Of a DNA stretch of 64,000 bases, positions 1-10,518 are shown one piece after another. This DNA comes from Guadua angustifolia. Taxonomy: Eukaryota > Streptophyta > Magnoliopsida > Poales > Poaceae. Location: contig CM070502.1 in NCBI GenBank assembly GCA_036346375.1, positions 16,716,924 through 16,780,923 of the forward strand. Reading direction: 5' to 3'. A model generated the notes under the pieces. The model worked only from the letters and a program-made list of their open reading frames with translations, searched no databases and was not told the origin of the DNA. The number at the start of each line of letters is the position of its first letter. Position 1 is the stretch's first letter. A program made the translations under genes and the position numbers.

Positions 1-635
1 ATGAGGAACAACGATACGTGTTTACATAAGGACTATGCCAATTTAGATGCTGAAGCAAATAATATACATAAGCGCTGTTGTATAATTTAGACTATTTATT
101 CACTTGGTCGGATAATCTAACCCACGGGACCCCTTCCGTGCTGTGGGCATGCATGGCGCTGAAAACGGAGCCAAAAGGTTGAACCGTGGGCTACGCACAA
201 CGGCGAAGGCGCATCGAAGCGAGCCGGGACATTGCTCGGCCAGAACTGAGTCAAGTGACGGCGTAATCGACAGCATGACGCCGGCTAAGCATGGTGACAT
301 TAGCTTGACTTATTAAGGTAATATCATTTTCTTAATTCGTAGCAGCACATGAGTATTTAACCAGTCCTGTAACAGTTACGGGAACAGAAGTAAATTTGAC
401 AGCAAAGATGGTCTTTATTATTCTTGACCAAGTTTGCTCGTCTGACTTTCACCTCTTTCTTCTCCCGACGGCGATTCGTCAACAATGTTAGTACTACAGC
501 GAGAGAGGAGACAGCATGCTGTCAATCATCCTGGGAGTTACAAACAGAGCAGAAAACTGCCGAAAACAATGAGATTATAAACGTTAAGCTCAATGCAGCT
601 CCACGCGTTGACAGCCGTGGCTTCACTGGTGTGGG
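1..635. other. Intergenic, nothing recognised
   Basis: I see no coding exon, RNA gene or transposon end here. The short open frames lack any recognisable motif and have no splice context. Confidence 0.4.
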
Positions 636-1020
636 ATTTTTGTTTAAAATAATACATTTTCTAAATAATTTTGCAAAAATAATACGCCAATTTTTTACAA
701 AAAATATGCCTCTATTGGCGTTTTAATTGGCGACATATATGGTTCTATCACCAATTCAAATAGCAACAAAACCTTTAGCCTTATCGATCAAATAAATATG
801 TGATAAAATAATCTGTCGACTAATTCAATCTGCGACAAAATGGCGACGAAACCTATCGTTAAATGAAATGGCGATTGAGCCTCTGTCACCATTTCAACTG
901 GCAACAGAAGGTCTATCACCAATTGAAACAACGATAGAGATGTATTTTTGTAAAAATTGTTTGTGGTGTAACATTATTTAAAAATGAATTATTTTAAAAA
1001 AAATCGCCAATTTTGACCAG
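636..1020. repeat. Fold-back / degenerate inverted-repeat element
   Basis: The left side (TTTAAAATAATACATTTT followed by AAATAATTTTG) resembles the reverse complement of the right side (TTTAAAATAATTCATTTTTA near 1000). Between them lies a degenerate array of about 30-bp units built on GGCGACAGA and TCACCAATTGAAA, in both orientations (690-960). This is the arrangement of subterminal repeats in a non-autonomous DNA transposon. I could not fix the terminal bases or a target duplication, so the superfamily is open. Confidence 0.45.
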
Positions 1021-1484
1021 TTCTTTGGGCGAAGTTACCAAAACACCATCGGGAAAAATCTAGCGCAGCACGCCGAGGGACGCGAGGTTGTTAACCCACG
1101 TTCACCCCAAAGAACGGCAAAACCGCGATTTGTGGTCAACTTGACGGCCGTTTGGGGAGTTCAAGGCTTCGAGCTCACGATGATGTCGTCCTTTGCCCGG
1201 TAAATGCCAAGAGGACAATGTGCAAGGCCGGTAGGCTCCGGCACTACCAAGAATCCGCAGCACACATCGCGAGGCAGCTCGTGGACAACACTTCCTCTTG
1301 ACATTTTTTTAAAGGCAGATAGACTGCGATTAAATTAGACAGGTAAGGAACAAGAGTGTGATGGTGCAACAAGCTGCACCATCGAAGGTAAAAGTGGTTT
1401 ACATGGGAAGGAGAGTGAAAAAGAAAATGGAAAATCAATTTCAGCATTGTACAAGTTTTTTTGATCTTTCGCTCCCGCAGAGAT

Positions 1485-2290
1485 CTAATTTGCAACCTCA
1501 TCTTTGATGGACTGAAGAATCGCATCACTTGGATTGCATGTGTTTCTGAAAACTCTGTTGTTCCGCTCTTTCCACCATTGCCAATAGGTAAGGACAATGA
1601 CGGCTTTGACACCCTTGTGAAACCTGTATTGTCCATTTAGTTGATGTAGGGTCCATTGTTCCCATCGCTCCGGCAGAAGGGATGGCGTTAGGGCCCACCG
1701 TGCAACGGCAGCCCATAATAGTTTAACCTGCGGGCAATCTAGAAATAGATGGTAAGTCGTTTCCAGGCTTCGAAAGCACATCTAGCAGAAATAGTGATTT
1801 GGTCACTCCCGCCGTTGTAAGCGCTGCGTAGTCCATAGTCGGTTTTGTAGCGCCAGCCAATAAAATACTTTACAGCACGATGGTCCCCATGTTGACTAAA
1901 CGGTTGACAGGAAAGATGTGAGGGTGCTTTCTGCGAATTGCATGTGGTATGCTGAGGAGGATGTGTAGACTCCACAGGGGCTTTGTGCCCAAGTTATGTC
2001 GTCCTGAATTTGCGGCCGCAGGGAGACCAATTGTATTTTCAGCCATAAGCTTACATATTCAGGAAGGAGATCCACATATAGATTTTGCCTAATGTCTTGG
2101 ATCCAGTTGTTGTTTAGCAGGGCATTTTCAATCGATCTTGTTTTTCGTTTGGAGTACTTAAAGAGGGATGGTGCCAGCTGGGACGGAGCGTAGCCGTGAA
2201 GCCATCTGTCAGTCTAGAACAATGCCATCCGGCCGTATCCGATGGTGATCCTTGTGGCCGCAGAGAAGAGCTGTCGGTCAGTGCTGTCGC
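1485..2290 (-). pseudogene. Degenerate LINE (non-LTR) ORF2 C-terminal part
   Basis: Read on the minus strand with frame changes, this gives the C-terminal region of a plant L1-type LINE ORF2 downstream of the reverse transcriptase. First comes a segment with TDRWLHGYAPSQLAP and DDITWAQSPCGVYTSSSAY, then the zf-RVT zinc-binding module (KVFYWLALQNRLWTTQRLQ, then CFRSLETTYHLFLDCP). Stops and frameshifts interrupt it, for example inside the C-x-x-C part of the zinc module, so it is dead. The reverse transcriptase core is not present. The LINE identity rests on the zf-RVT pattern. Confidence 0.75.
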
Positions 2291-2401
2291 TCTTGACATA
2301 TTAGACCTACGCGAGCTTGGGCACTCTAACGCAAGTAAAATAAAATAGTTTTTAGTACCCTCCACGTTGTCTAAAAACAAAACGAGAATCGCTACATAGC
2401 T

Positions 2402-2703
2402 GTAACATCCTAATTTTTATATTTATTAAATTTAATATACATTTTATATTTTTATGAATTTTTTGGATTTAAGTTAAATTATTTTGTATTTAAGAAAATA
2501 AGCTTGTTGCTATCTTTTATGTGTTTAATGGAAAACTGTTAATAATCTTTTGCTAAAAATATTTTATTCAAGTTCTAAATGCCTTAAAATATTTTCTAGA
2601 ATTTTTTGAATTTTTCCTAATATTTTTACTATTTATTTGGGCTTTGTTTATTTATCACCTCGATTTATTGTTATTCAATTTTGGATAATAGGTCTGATAA
2701 AAC
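2402..2703 (+). repeat. Truncated Ty3-gypsy LTR start
   Basis: Begins TGTAACATCCTAATTTTTAT and continues very AT-rich. This resembles the TG(T/A)AACA(T/C)CC start of the long LTRs at 38696 and 41096. It stops abruptly where PAT1-like coding sequence begins at about 2704. No 3' end or target duplication is visible, so I read it as an LTR stub. Confidence 0.35.
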
Positions 2704-3913
2704 ATGTCGTTTACCAGGTGAAGAATGAGATACTGAAGTGGATAGAGGATACGAAATGAATGCTGACTTAGGTACAGGAATTGGCTCAGTGTGATTGTAT
2801 TGAGGCTCTTGTTGGGGATATGACAACGTTCTGTGCAAAGGAGATGCCTTTGGTCCAAGACCTTGTTCATTGGGATTGTATTGCGCTTGAGCATCTTGCT
2901 GTGGAGATGAGGATGTCCTGGGCAGTCCGGAATCAGCAAAGTGGGATAAATGGGGAGGTTGAGACCACCAGTTCTTGTTATCCAGACCTTGTTCAGTGTC
3001 TAATACAGGCTGCTTAGGCCAATATGAAGATTCAGGCTCTTGTGCCGAGTCTGCAGTAGAATCTATAAATTACAATATTACAATAAGATGATAATAAATT
3101 AGAAACAGAGAAATCCAAAAGAACAAAGAATATTATTTTTCATTGGTGAACTGAAATTTACTTTCTAGCAATAAGATTAGCAGATGTGTAATATATTCAT
3201 CCCATTGATCAGACAATAATGCCACTTGGAAGTGTTCCTCAATAAAGCATGTGATATCAAACAGTCTCCCAAATTATGATTTAGTTTTCTGTAGAATACC
3301 TAAAACATTCCTTGTTAAAACAAAAACTTGCCATTTAGCAACATGTACAATTTCCCATTTAAAAAAAGTGCACACTTAATAAAGGATCCAGTAGTCCAAT
3401 GTGGATTGAAGAATCGTATCAGCAAGTAAAGAATTCTAAAGACAAGTGATCAAAACAGAGCGCTACTTACTTTGTCTAGAAACTGAGCCCCCGTGACCAA
3501 CTATTCCATGGTGCTTTGGTTCGTTAACAATTCCGATCAGCTGAAAGCAAATATATATGCATCAGATCAATAGAAAAGCATCAACGGTCAAGAAGAGAGC
3601 AAGTGTAACAGGACAAACGTGAAAATCAGATAAACAGTTGTCAGTTATTCAGGTAAAACCAATATGTGAAGCTCATGTGATAACTGATAATAAGCATTCT
3701 ACGATATTTTACAAAGAAAATAATGCATCATGATCTTGTTAACTCATACAAAGAGTACACCAAGAATCAAATGTACCATTTTTTTGGTCTGAATTTTTTT
3801 CCTCCGATGCATGCACAGGATGTAGCTAAAATTTTAAATATTTCAAAGAAACAAACCTTTGAGAATGTTCCAGAAAGATCATCAGCATCAGTAAATGAAC
3901 CTACACCTTCATC
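2704..3913 (-). pseudogene. PAT1-like mRNA-decay factor fragment (three exons)
   Basis: Three exons in transcript order fit the middle of a plant PAT1 protein, a decapping activator that acts in cytoplasmic mRNA decay. Exon 3857-3913 encodes DEGVGSFTDADDLSGTFSK. Exon 3471-3540 encodes LIGIVNEPKHHGIVGHGG and so on. Exon 2704-3062 encodes a Q/P/S-rich stretch ending in SSPGKRHV. Each boundary has AG acceptors (TTGCAG, TTTCAG, TATAG) and donors GTTTGT and GTAAGT, and the phases join. The N-terminus and the whole C-terminal PAT1 domain are missing, and the sequence ends abruptly at 2704 against LTR-like DNA. Introns are retained, so capture was from genomic DNA. The family call is from memory of the acidic/Gly-Ser region and SPGKR motif. 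Confidence 0.7.
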
Positions 3914-4086
3914 CTGCAAAAACAAAGTTTGATCAGTTGATAACTTGATATCAGAAAGATAGGCAAGAACTATGCTTTTTGACAGAGCAATCAGAGGGTA
4001 AACAAAAGATGAAATTGCTAGTGGCCCATACTTGAACAAGCCATACTGTATTATTATTATGACAGCATTATAGTACAGAAAGTGAC

Positions 4087-4646
4087 ATGTCCAATCCTGC
4101 AAGGTACTTGTCATATACAGGAAATGGAAGACGGCCTCCACTTGATGATGAAAGTACATCAAAGAGATTTGAACAAGTTACTACATCAGCAATTGTTGGA
4201 ATGGCGGGTGCTATTCTTGAGAAAGCCTCTAAACTAACTGTGCTATCTACCTCAACCTGCAAACGAAGGGGGATGAAATTCAATATAATAGAGAGACTCT
4301 TAAAAATCCTTAATTTAAGAAAAGACACCTGTGCAGATGATGTATTAGCAAACCCAACTAATTCTCAAAGACTCACAAGTTATCTAGAGAAAGTAATCAA
4401 CACAGAGCTACCTTAACACTGAGCTGGCTTGAAGAGGAGGGAACTTCCCAAGCTAACATCATATCAAATGTTAGGCGGCGAAAGCTTTTGTCAGAAAGAT
4501 ACCCTGCAACTTGTGAGACCTGTGCAAGTGCCCTAAAGCAGCAATATTCCAAAAAGTTTCTTGCATAGTTTCTTGGCTGCTTTATGGAATCAGATGCTTG
4601 CATATCAAAGTCATTTTGCAGGTCACGAGTAGAAATATTGAGAATT
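4087..4646 (-). pseudogene. DUF639 family protein fragment (two exons)
   Basis: Two adjoining exons encode the N-terminal third of a DUF639 plant protein of unknown function. Exon 4412-4646 contains QASDSIKQPRNYARNFLEYC and FRRLTFDMMLAWEVPSSSSQ. Exon 4087-4256 contains DSTVSLEAFSRIAPAIPTIA and SSSGGRLPFPVYDKYLAGLD. Acceptors are TTTCAG and TTGCAG, donors GTAGCT and GTCACT. The splice junction is in frame (SVK to VEV). The first exon, with the start Met, and all C-terminal exons including the membrane segments are absent. It lies head to tail with the PAT1-like piece, same strand, 174 bp apart, as expected in a captured chimera rather than two neighbouring genes. Confidence 0.72.
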
Positions 4647-5071
4647 CTGAAAGGTAATTTACACAAAAAGCAACTGTTCAACATCTAATGGAAGCAAAAT
4701 TCATGATATGTGACTAAGAAAAGGAAATTTTTGTCATATAACATAATAATTAGAATAAATTACCACACCACACAACCATGGCTGATGAACTGTGACAGTG
4801 ATACACAAAAAGGTCAAAAACAAACAACATGACAGGTTCCATGGTTTAGATAAACTAAATTAGTTCAACAGCATATTGTCTTAATTAACTCAGAATGATA
4901 AGCATCTATTATCTGAAAGAAAACCTAATTCATCTGAAATCTAAATCTCAAACAGCTGCTGTTGCATAACTCTATTTCTCAAACATGTCCAGTTCACATA
5001 ATGCTATGCAATCTTATAGATCACAAAAAACCCCTTAATTCTACAGAGCAGACACAATGCAAAGTAAACAA

Positions 5072-5260
5072 GGTAAAATAAGCAGCGACATGCAAGTTGG
5101 AAGCGAATGACTTGACATGTCCAAAAAATAAAAAAAGTAACTTACCGACTGATAAAAAAAGTAACTTACCGACTGATAAAAAAAAGTAACTTACTTGACA
5201 CGTCCAAAAAATAAAATAAGCAGCGACATGCAAGTTGGAAGCGAACGACTTGACACGTCC
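5072..5260. repeat. Short tandem repeats inside a 50-bp direct duplication
   Basis: Two near-identical copies of a 50-bp block (starting TAAAATAAGCAGCGACATGC, at 5072 and 5211) flank a 24-25 bp tandem unit containing GTAACTTACCGACTGAT at 5137 and 5161 and a partial third copy at 5186. It probably arose by slippage within an intron or spacer of the captured chimera. Confidence 0.75.
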
Positions 5261-5952
5261 ACAGATCATGTTCGACCGTGAACGTTCAATTTGATGAAGG
5301 AAGGCTTACCAAGGTAATTAGTGGCTCCCCAGTGCTCTTGATTTTAACACTCATTTTCCAATTCTTTTTGTTTGATCCAGTATGTCTCTCCCACTATGGC
5401 CGATCATTATGTGTATACCGGGAATATACTTCTAGAAAACAAAAGGAATAAATTGGTAAATCATTGACTCTATATCATCTAAACAAAAGATAATAGAATG
5501 ACCATGGGATTGCATGAATATGAAGGCATGAATGGTGTAATGCAAATAATACACTTGCTAAAGCGTATAAGCTGGCGCAAATCAAACTTAATTCCAATTC
5601 TACCATAAAATCTGCAAGGAAGCCCTTGTGCTAAAAGATAAAATAATAAAGCATTATGCTCTTGTACTTGCTTAAGTTAGTGAGTTGAGCACATTTCGTC
5701 CATGCTGAGCACATCTATATTGAATCGCTAACTTGATTCAGATTTTGACATAAAATTGACAACTAATACACCAATTATTACTGTGCAGGAACAGATTATG
5801 CTCAACTATTAGCATAGAAATTTGATTGGAGGTTTTCATGATAACACACGATTCATTTTTAGTCAATCGCATATTTCTACACAGACCAAATATGCAATTT
5901 GTCCTTATATTATGGTACCATCACACGGCAAAGTGGAAGAATACAAGGATAC

Positions 5953-6018
5953 CTCTTCCGGGTCAAGTAAAGATGTTTCCCAAAGCATTCCAATCATCCC
6001 TCTCGTCCCACCAAGGAC
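5953..6018 (-). pseudogene. Mitochondrial citrate synthase single-exon fragment
   Basis: A 66-bp exon with exact AG acceptor (TCTCCAG) and GT donor (GTATCC) encodes 22 residues, including GMLWETSLLDPEE. This matches the highly conserved N-terminal region of mitochondrial citrate synthase, the first enzyme of the TCA cycle. The neighbouring exons are not found: upstream is about 250 bp of spacer and then NIPA-like exons, downstream is repeat sequence. The match is short but very characteristic, and the exon limits fall where I expect them in plant citrate synthase genes. It is one of the captured pieces on the minus strand. Confidence 0.7.
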
Positions 6019-6270
6019 CTGGAGAAACATCATTCAGGATTTTGGCACAATAAGTAAAAGAACACCATAAAAAAGTAACAAAGTTATCCATTGATAATTG
6101 ATACTAAATGCGATTCTCCAAGTTTCATAATTTAGTATAACCTGAACACCCTCAAGTTAACACCTTTTCAAATAAACAAATTCCCTCCAAAACATGATTT
6201 TCCAATACCGGGCAGGTACTCAATAGGCCACTCCTAATATTAATATGCATTTAGTATGCCCTCAGATCAG

Positions 6271-6518
6271 TGTGTTGTTGAAACCAATGCAAACAGCCAT
6301 GTCTGGAAATAGCCGGCCTGGTTTATGCCCTCAATTGTAAGCTTAATGGCAATGCCCACAGCCTTGATGCTCATAACCTAACAAAACACAACAGCACGCA
6401 AACGCCATATTAGCAACAAAACAATATGATGTCAAAGGCACAACCATGCAAAAAATTTACCGTTAGGGATCCAATCACTGAGCAAATTCCAACATACACC
6501 ATTATGTGATTACTCGTG
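6271..6518 (-). pseudogene. NIPA-type magnesium transporter fragment (two exons)
   Basis: An exon ending at 6461 (HIMVYVGICSVIGSLT, donor GTAAAT) is followed by an exon from 6377 (acceptor TTGTTAG) reading VMSIKAVGIAIKLTIEGINQ and then AGYFQTW, with a stop a dozen codons later. These are two membrane segments of plant NIPA (DUF803) proteins, integral membrane putative Mg2+ transporters. The N-terminal and C-terminal membrane segments are missing. The exon pair keeps its intron. It is the fragment nearest the 5' side of the chimera that I can name. Confidence 0.72.
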
Positions 6519-7043
6519 AACAATTTACTTGAAAATTTCCACTTTCTTCACAAACTAAAATTCTCAATGATACTAATTTTCAGTACCCGACCTGTTCATC
6601 CGTGGCAGAAAAATAAAAGAGCAAGTCTAACCTTAGAATCAGGGTAGCGCAAGGCTCAGATCCTCGGGGAAGCAGCAGTATTAGGAAGTGGCCTCATGAA
6701 AGGGAGGCTTGTAATATTACTTTCTATAGAAGGGAAATTTTTTTGAGAAATTTATAAGACATTCAGATGCAATGGCTAATTGATTTGAAGACCCTTTTCT
6801 ATCTATATATTATACAAGTTGGTAGAAATCACCAATTATAAATAGTGTGCAGTGTAATAGCTAGGAAGAATGATTGGGATATATATATATATTGATGCAT
6901 ACAGGTCTGTGTTAAGGAGATAAACTTGTTTTAGAAATCCCATAAAATTATTGTGGCACACTTAAACGAGCAGCTTTAATCTGGCTAACAGAAAGAAATC
7001 ATAAGTGCATCTAGAAGTATAAAGCTATATAAGTTCTTGACGT

Positions 7044-7240
7044 ACCGACAAAAATCCCAGACCCACACCCAAATACGGTTTGTAAGTGGTAGCCATGATT
7101 GCAGCCATTCTTGCCGATCCATGTATAATAGCCACACGTTGCCTTCTGTAACATCCCATAACTGTAGTCAAACAGGCAGACAAATATTGTGTCCATTCAA
7201 CTGTGTTCTCCTTCCTCTCCAATTACTGCAATCATGGTTC
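7044..7240 (-). pseudogene. Unrecognised exon-like segment of the chimera
   Basis: The minus strand carries a candidate acceptor (ATGATTGCAG, about 7241-7250) and a strong donor (GTACGT, 7038-7043). One frame is open across the segment (contains AVRI-free stretch KENTVEWTQYLSACLTT). I cannot match it to a family. It sits between the 5' leader-like exon and the NIPA pieces on the same strand, so it may be another captured exon. Confidence 0.3.
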
Positions 7241-7464
7241 AAGTCCATTTCAGAAGTACTCCCTACCCTCGGAGGTGAAGTAGAACCCATCAAATTTTAG
7301 AGCAGTGACCGACTGTCCTACAGAAATCGCGGCATAAGAAACGCACAGAACATGCGAACAACCCAAAAAAAAATCCCCAAATCAAAACTAAACTCACCAG
7401 CTAAAACGAAACAACAACTAATCGATCGAACACGCCAACAAAGTCTAGGGTTTATTACCTCCAG

Positions 7465-7609
7465 GCGAAGACCGGAGAGTCGGCCCCGGACGAGATCAAG
7501 GACAGCAGGCAGCGACCCGGGCGGCACAGAGGAGACAAATGAAGGACGGCTTTTTAAATCCTCATGAACAATATTCTGTGCAGCGAAAGCAAAACCCATC
7601 GTGAGTTTA
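7465..7609 (-). other. Leader-like 5' exon of the chimera
   Basis: A GC-rich segment on the minus strand contains ATG at about 7600 (MGFAFAAQNIVHEDLKSRPS and on) and ends in a good donor (CTGGAG then GTAATA at about 7464). Upstream on the minus strand lies GC-rich promoter-like sequence with a TTATATGCAG stretch. It looks like the first exon of a host gene and could supply a start for a chimeric transcript. The family is not recognised. Confidence 0.35.
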
Positions 7610-8035
7610 TGGCGCGGAGCGTGGGGTGCGGGTGGGGAGGGAGCCGCGCGTGGGTTTAGGGTTGGAGGAAAGCCGTACCGCTGCATATAAGATGGATGGA
7701 TGAACCAAATGTTTTGGGCCATCGATTTGATGAAGTGGTCGGCCGAAATCATCTATCTTGATTTTGAGGAAGGGTTTTTGGGTGCATATATTAGGGTGGA
7801 TACAGGAAAAGTACTCTCTGTGGAGGCAGCGTGTAGATGATGTGGTCGTAAAAAATTAACGATATAAAGGTGTTTAGATTAGATTCGGAAAGGATTTTTA
7901 AATCCTCATGAACAATATTGGTCCGAAACCCATCATGTCCCGCTTCAATTGCCGGTCGCTCAATCAGATCTACATGGATTCCCGTGATTGTGCCACCGCT
8001 CAATCAGATCTGCATGGATTCCCGTGATCTCTCAC
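7550..8035. repeat. 26-bp direct repeat pair and a 40-bp tandem duplication
   Basis: TTTTTAAATCCTCATGAACA and the following AATATT occur at about 7550 and again at 7889. Separately, a 40-bp unit beginning CGCTCAATCAGATCT is duplicated in tandem (7957-7996, 7997-8028). The rest of 7610-8404 holds no recognisable gene. Confidence 0.7.
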
Positions 8036-8474
8036 GATCTCTTTGAATCCGTTGCACCACCGTAATCCTGCGATCCTTATAATCCGTTTCCATCCCGTGC
8101 ACGCTTGTCGAGGCAGCTATTTAATGTGCCGCCTAGTGCATCGTGCAGCTCGCCTCAAGACACACCCGTAGCCCTAGTGCATGCTTCGTTAAGACGCGTC
8201 CTAGCTGCCACACAAGCTCACCAAAGTTGCCGCTTCGTCCCGGCGCGGTTTTTGCTTCGCTCCGCCGCCATTGAGCCATTTCCACTATCACCGAGGCCGC
8301 CGGTCCAAGGCTTGCATTAGCCAACGCACAGGCACAGTGCAGCCGGTCCACGATGGACCGAGGTCGAACCATGGACCAGGTCTATGTGCTAGTGATACAT
8401 GTTGCCTTCTGTCGGCATACTTCACGCCAGGGTACTCTCTCCGCCACGGTCAAGAGGAGCCACGAGTGCCGAAG

Positions 8475-8795
8475 TGTCGCGTGGCAGCCTGGAAAGCAGG
8501 TGGGCGATGAGGCCCTGGCGCCAAGCGACCGCGTCGCGTGGCGATCTGGCGGTCGGTGGCGTCGAGCCTGGCGCCCGGTGGCTGCGTTGATGAGCCGGTG
8601 GCGTCGAGCCTGGCGCCAGCGGCCGCGTCGCGTGGCGACTGACGAGCGAGTAGGCGTCGAGCCCTAGCGTTAGGCGATCGTGTCGCGTGGCAGTCTGGCG
8701 AGCAGGTGGGCGATCTGGCCCTAGCGCCAGGCGACCGTGTCGCGTGGCAGCCTGGCGAGCAGATGGGCGTCGACCCGGCGCCCGGTGGCGAGCTC
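8475..8795. repeat. GC-rich degenerate tandem repeat in the LTR U3
   Basis: Units built on GTCGCGTGGCAGCCTGGCGA and AGCAGGTGGGCGATCTGGC recur about every 80-100 bp, with variants such as CTGGCGCCAGGCGACCG. A diverged version occurs in the inner LTR at 9110-9250. These repeats create long open frames on both strands that are not genes. Confidence 0.7.
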
Positions 8796-8929
8796 GTGGT
8801 AGCCGAGCGAGTTAAAAGGTGCTCAGAGGTCCGTTGCCGGTCAGGCGTGGAAGCGTACATCGAGGGAATGGGGGAGCTATGCCTCGAAGTCTTCTCCCGA
8901 CACACCGTGTCAGAACCATTGAATACGCG

Positions 8930-9966
8930 TGTCGGTGTACTTTGCACCGGGGTCCCCTCTCCGCCGTAGAAGTAATAGGCCCAGAAAGTGGCCTAGCCCA
9001 ATTAAAAGCCCACGTGCCCCGACGAAAGCGATCGGTGATCATGCCACGCTTTCGTGGGCGGCGGCAATGTGGCATACTGGCGCACGCACGCTTCGCCGAA
9101 GCGAGAAGCCCACTAGCGATCTGGCGACCGCGCCTGGCGCTCACGCCGCGGCGGGCGAAGCGTTGGCGGCTGGCGAAGGCGACTGGCGAAAGCACGCCCG
9201 CTGCGGGCGAGGAGTCCGCGTGGCCCCTTGGCGGCGATCTGGCGATCACGATACTTTCGCCGCCGCAAGTGGTTCATGTGGCGGCTTCGACAGCGGGCGG
9301 GTGTTTGGACCCCTTGTCGTGCCACGAAGGCAACCAAAGGAATGAGGAAGGCCGCCTCGAAGTTTCTCCTCCGCACCTCGTGTCAGGGTCATTGATTGTG
9401 AAGGATTCAGCTTTCGACACGACGATGGCTCATCCTTTGACACCTCTTACCAACCCATCGTAGAAGCGTCCTGTCCCGGGCGGACCAGGCGAGGCCTCTC
9501 ACCGACATTAAATGAGGTTCGAAGGACAAGACCACGGAGACGTGCTTAATAAATGAGTCGTGGGTAGACGTGGAAGCTGAATGATGGATGTAATTAACGT
9601 GTTGTAGATAAGTATAGCACCATCTCTCCTGCTCAGGGTGGCCCGTCTATATAAGGGTGCCCTGGTGCATGAAAAAGGGGGCCGGTTGGCTAGAACAAGA
9701 AGCATAGAGAAGCAGACACTGAAGAACACCCTTGTAAACGCTTCCCCATTTTCTCAACAAAGAACTAGTAGGACGTAGATCTATTACCCTCACTGGGGGT
9801 CCGAACTTGGGTAAATCATTGTGTCCACCAGCTTGCTAATGCCCGGAATCCATCGTCGAGAGACATTAGGGTTTCCAGCCACGAAGATGCCTTCTACCAA
9901 ACCATAATTTTCATCTAGGGAGTAGACACCCTGTTAGCGGAATCCTATTGGCGAAATACGCCGACA
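8930..9966 (+). mobile_element. Inner solo LTR nested in a relative
   Basis: It is 1037 bp, from TGTCGGTGTACTTTGCACC to TACGCCGACA, flanked by the target duplication ACGCG (8925-8929 and 9967-9971). TATA box TCTATATAAGG lies near 9647. Its start and 3' half align with the interrupted outer LTR, so both belong to one family and this one is younger. No internal retroelement sequence is attached. Confidence 0.88.
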
Positions 9967-10518
9967 ACGCGTGGCTTTGCTCACAGCACAATAGCTTATC
10001 CCTCTGTCGTCCTGCACCTAACCCGTCCCATACAAGTCGCTTCCCAGGCGGACCAGGCGAAGTTGGACGATGGTGCAAATAATGAGGCTAGAGAATGGGG
10101 CTACAGCGACTGATGTAATAAATGAAGCATAATCAGTGTGATGTCATCCTTCTCACATACCCGAGCCAGCCTGGCCTATATAAGGGGGGTTCGGTGCATG
10201 GGGGCCGGAAGCCAAGAGGAAAAAAGGACTTGAACGAAAGAGCGAGAACGAGAAGAACACTGAGAGAACTCAAGAAGAACCCAGAGTACAGATGTGCGTT
10301 TGTAATCCTCTCAAAACACATTAATAAGAGCAGAAGTAGGACATAGGGCTGTTACCCACATCGGGGGCTCGAACCTTGGTATATCGGCGTGTTCTTGAAT
10401 CCTTGTCTGCGTGGATCCCTCGGGGGAGCTCATAGGTGTCCTTCCGTGAAGATCTCCTCTATCGAACTCCGGACTCGTCCAGGCATAATAGCTGCAGGCA
10501 AAAACCGCCGACACCTTC

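Larger units (their letters stand above)
8405..10518 (+). mobile_element. Outer solo LTR (TGTCGG...CCGACA), split by a second solo LTR
   Basis: The LTR starts TGTCGGCATACTTCACGCC at 8410, is interrupted at 8930-9966, resumes at 9967 and ends CCGCCGACA at 10513. The 5-bp target duplication CCTTC is present at 8405-8409 and 10514-10518. The resumed part has a TATA box (CTATATAAGG near 10171) and leader sequence closely related to that of the inner LTR. Neither side has a primer binding site or polypurine tract, so this is a solo LTR left by LTR-LTR recombination. It is most likely Ty3-gypsy. Confidence 0.85.

Noticed and set aside
4087..4416. 109-codon plus-strand frame
   Set aside because: It is the reverse complement of two DUF639 exons and their intron, and it crosses splice sites.
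8819..9463. 214-codon open frame and several overlapping frames on both strands
   Set aside because: They lie in the GC-rich tandem repeats of two solo LTRs, are open on both strands at once, and show no domain.
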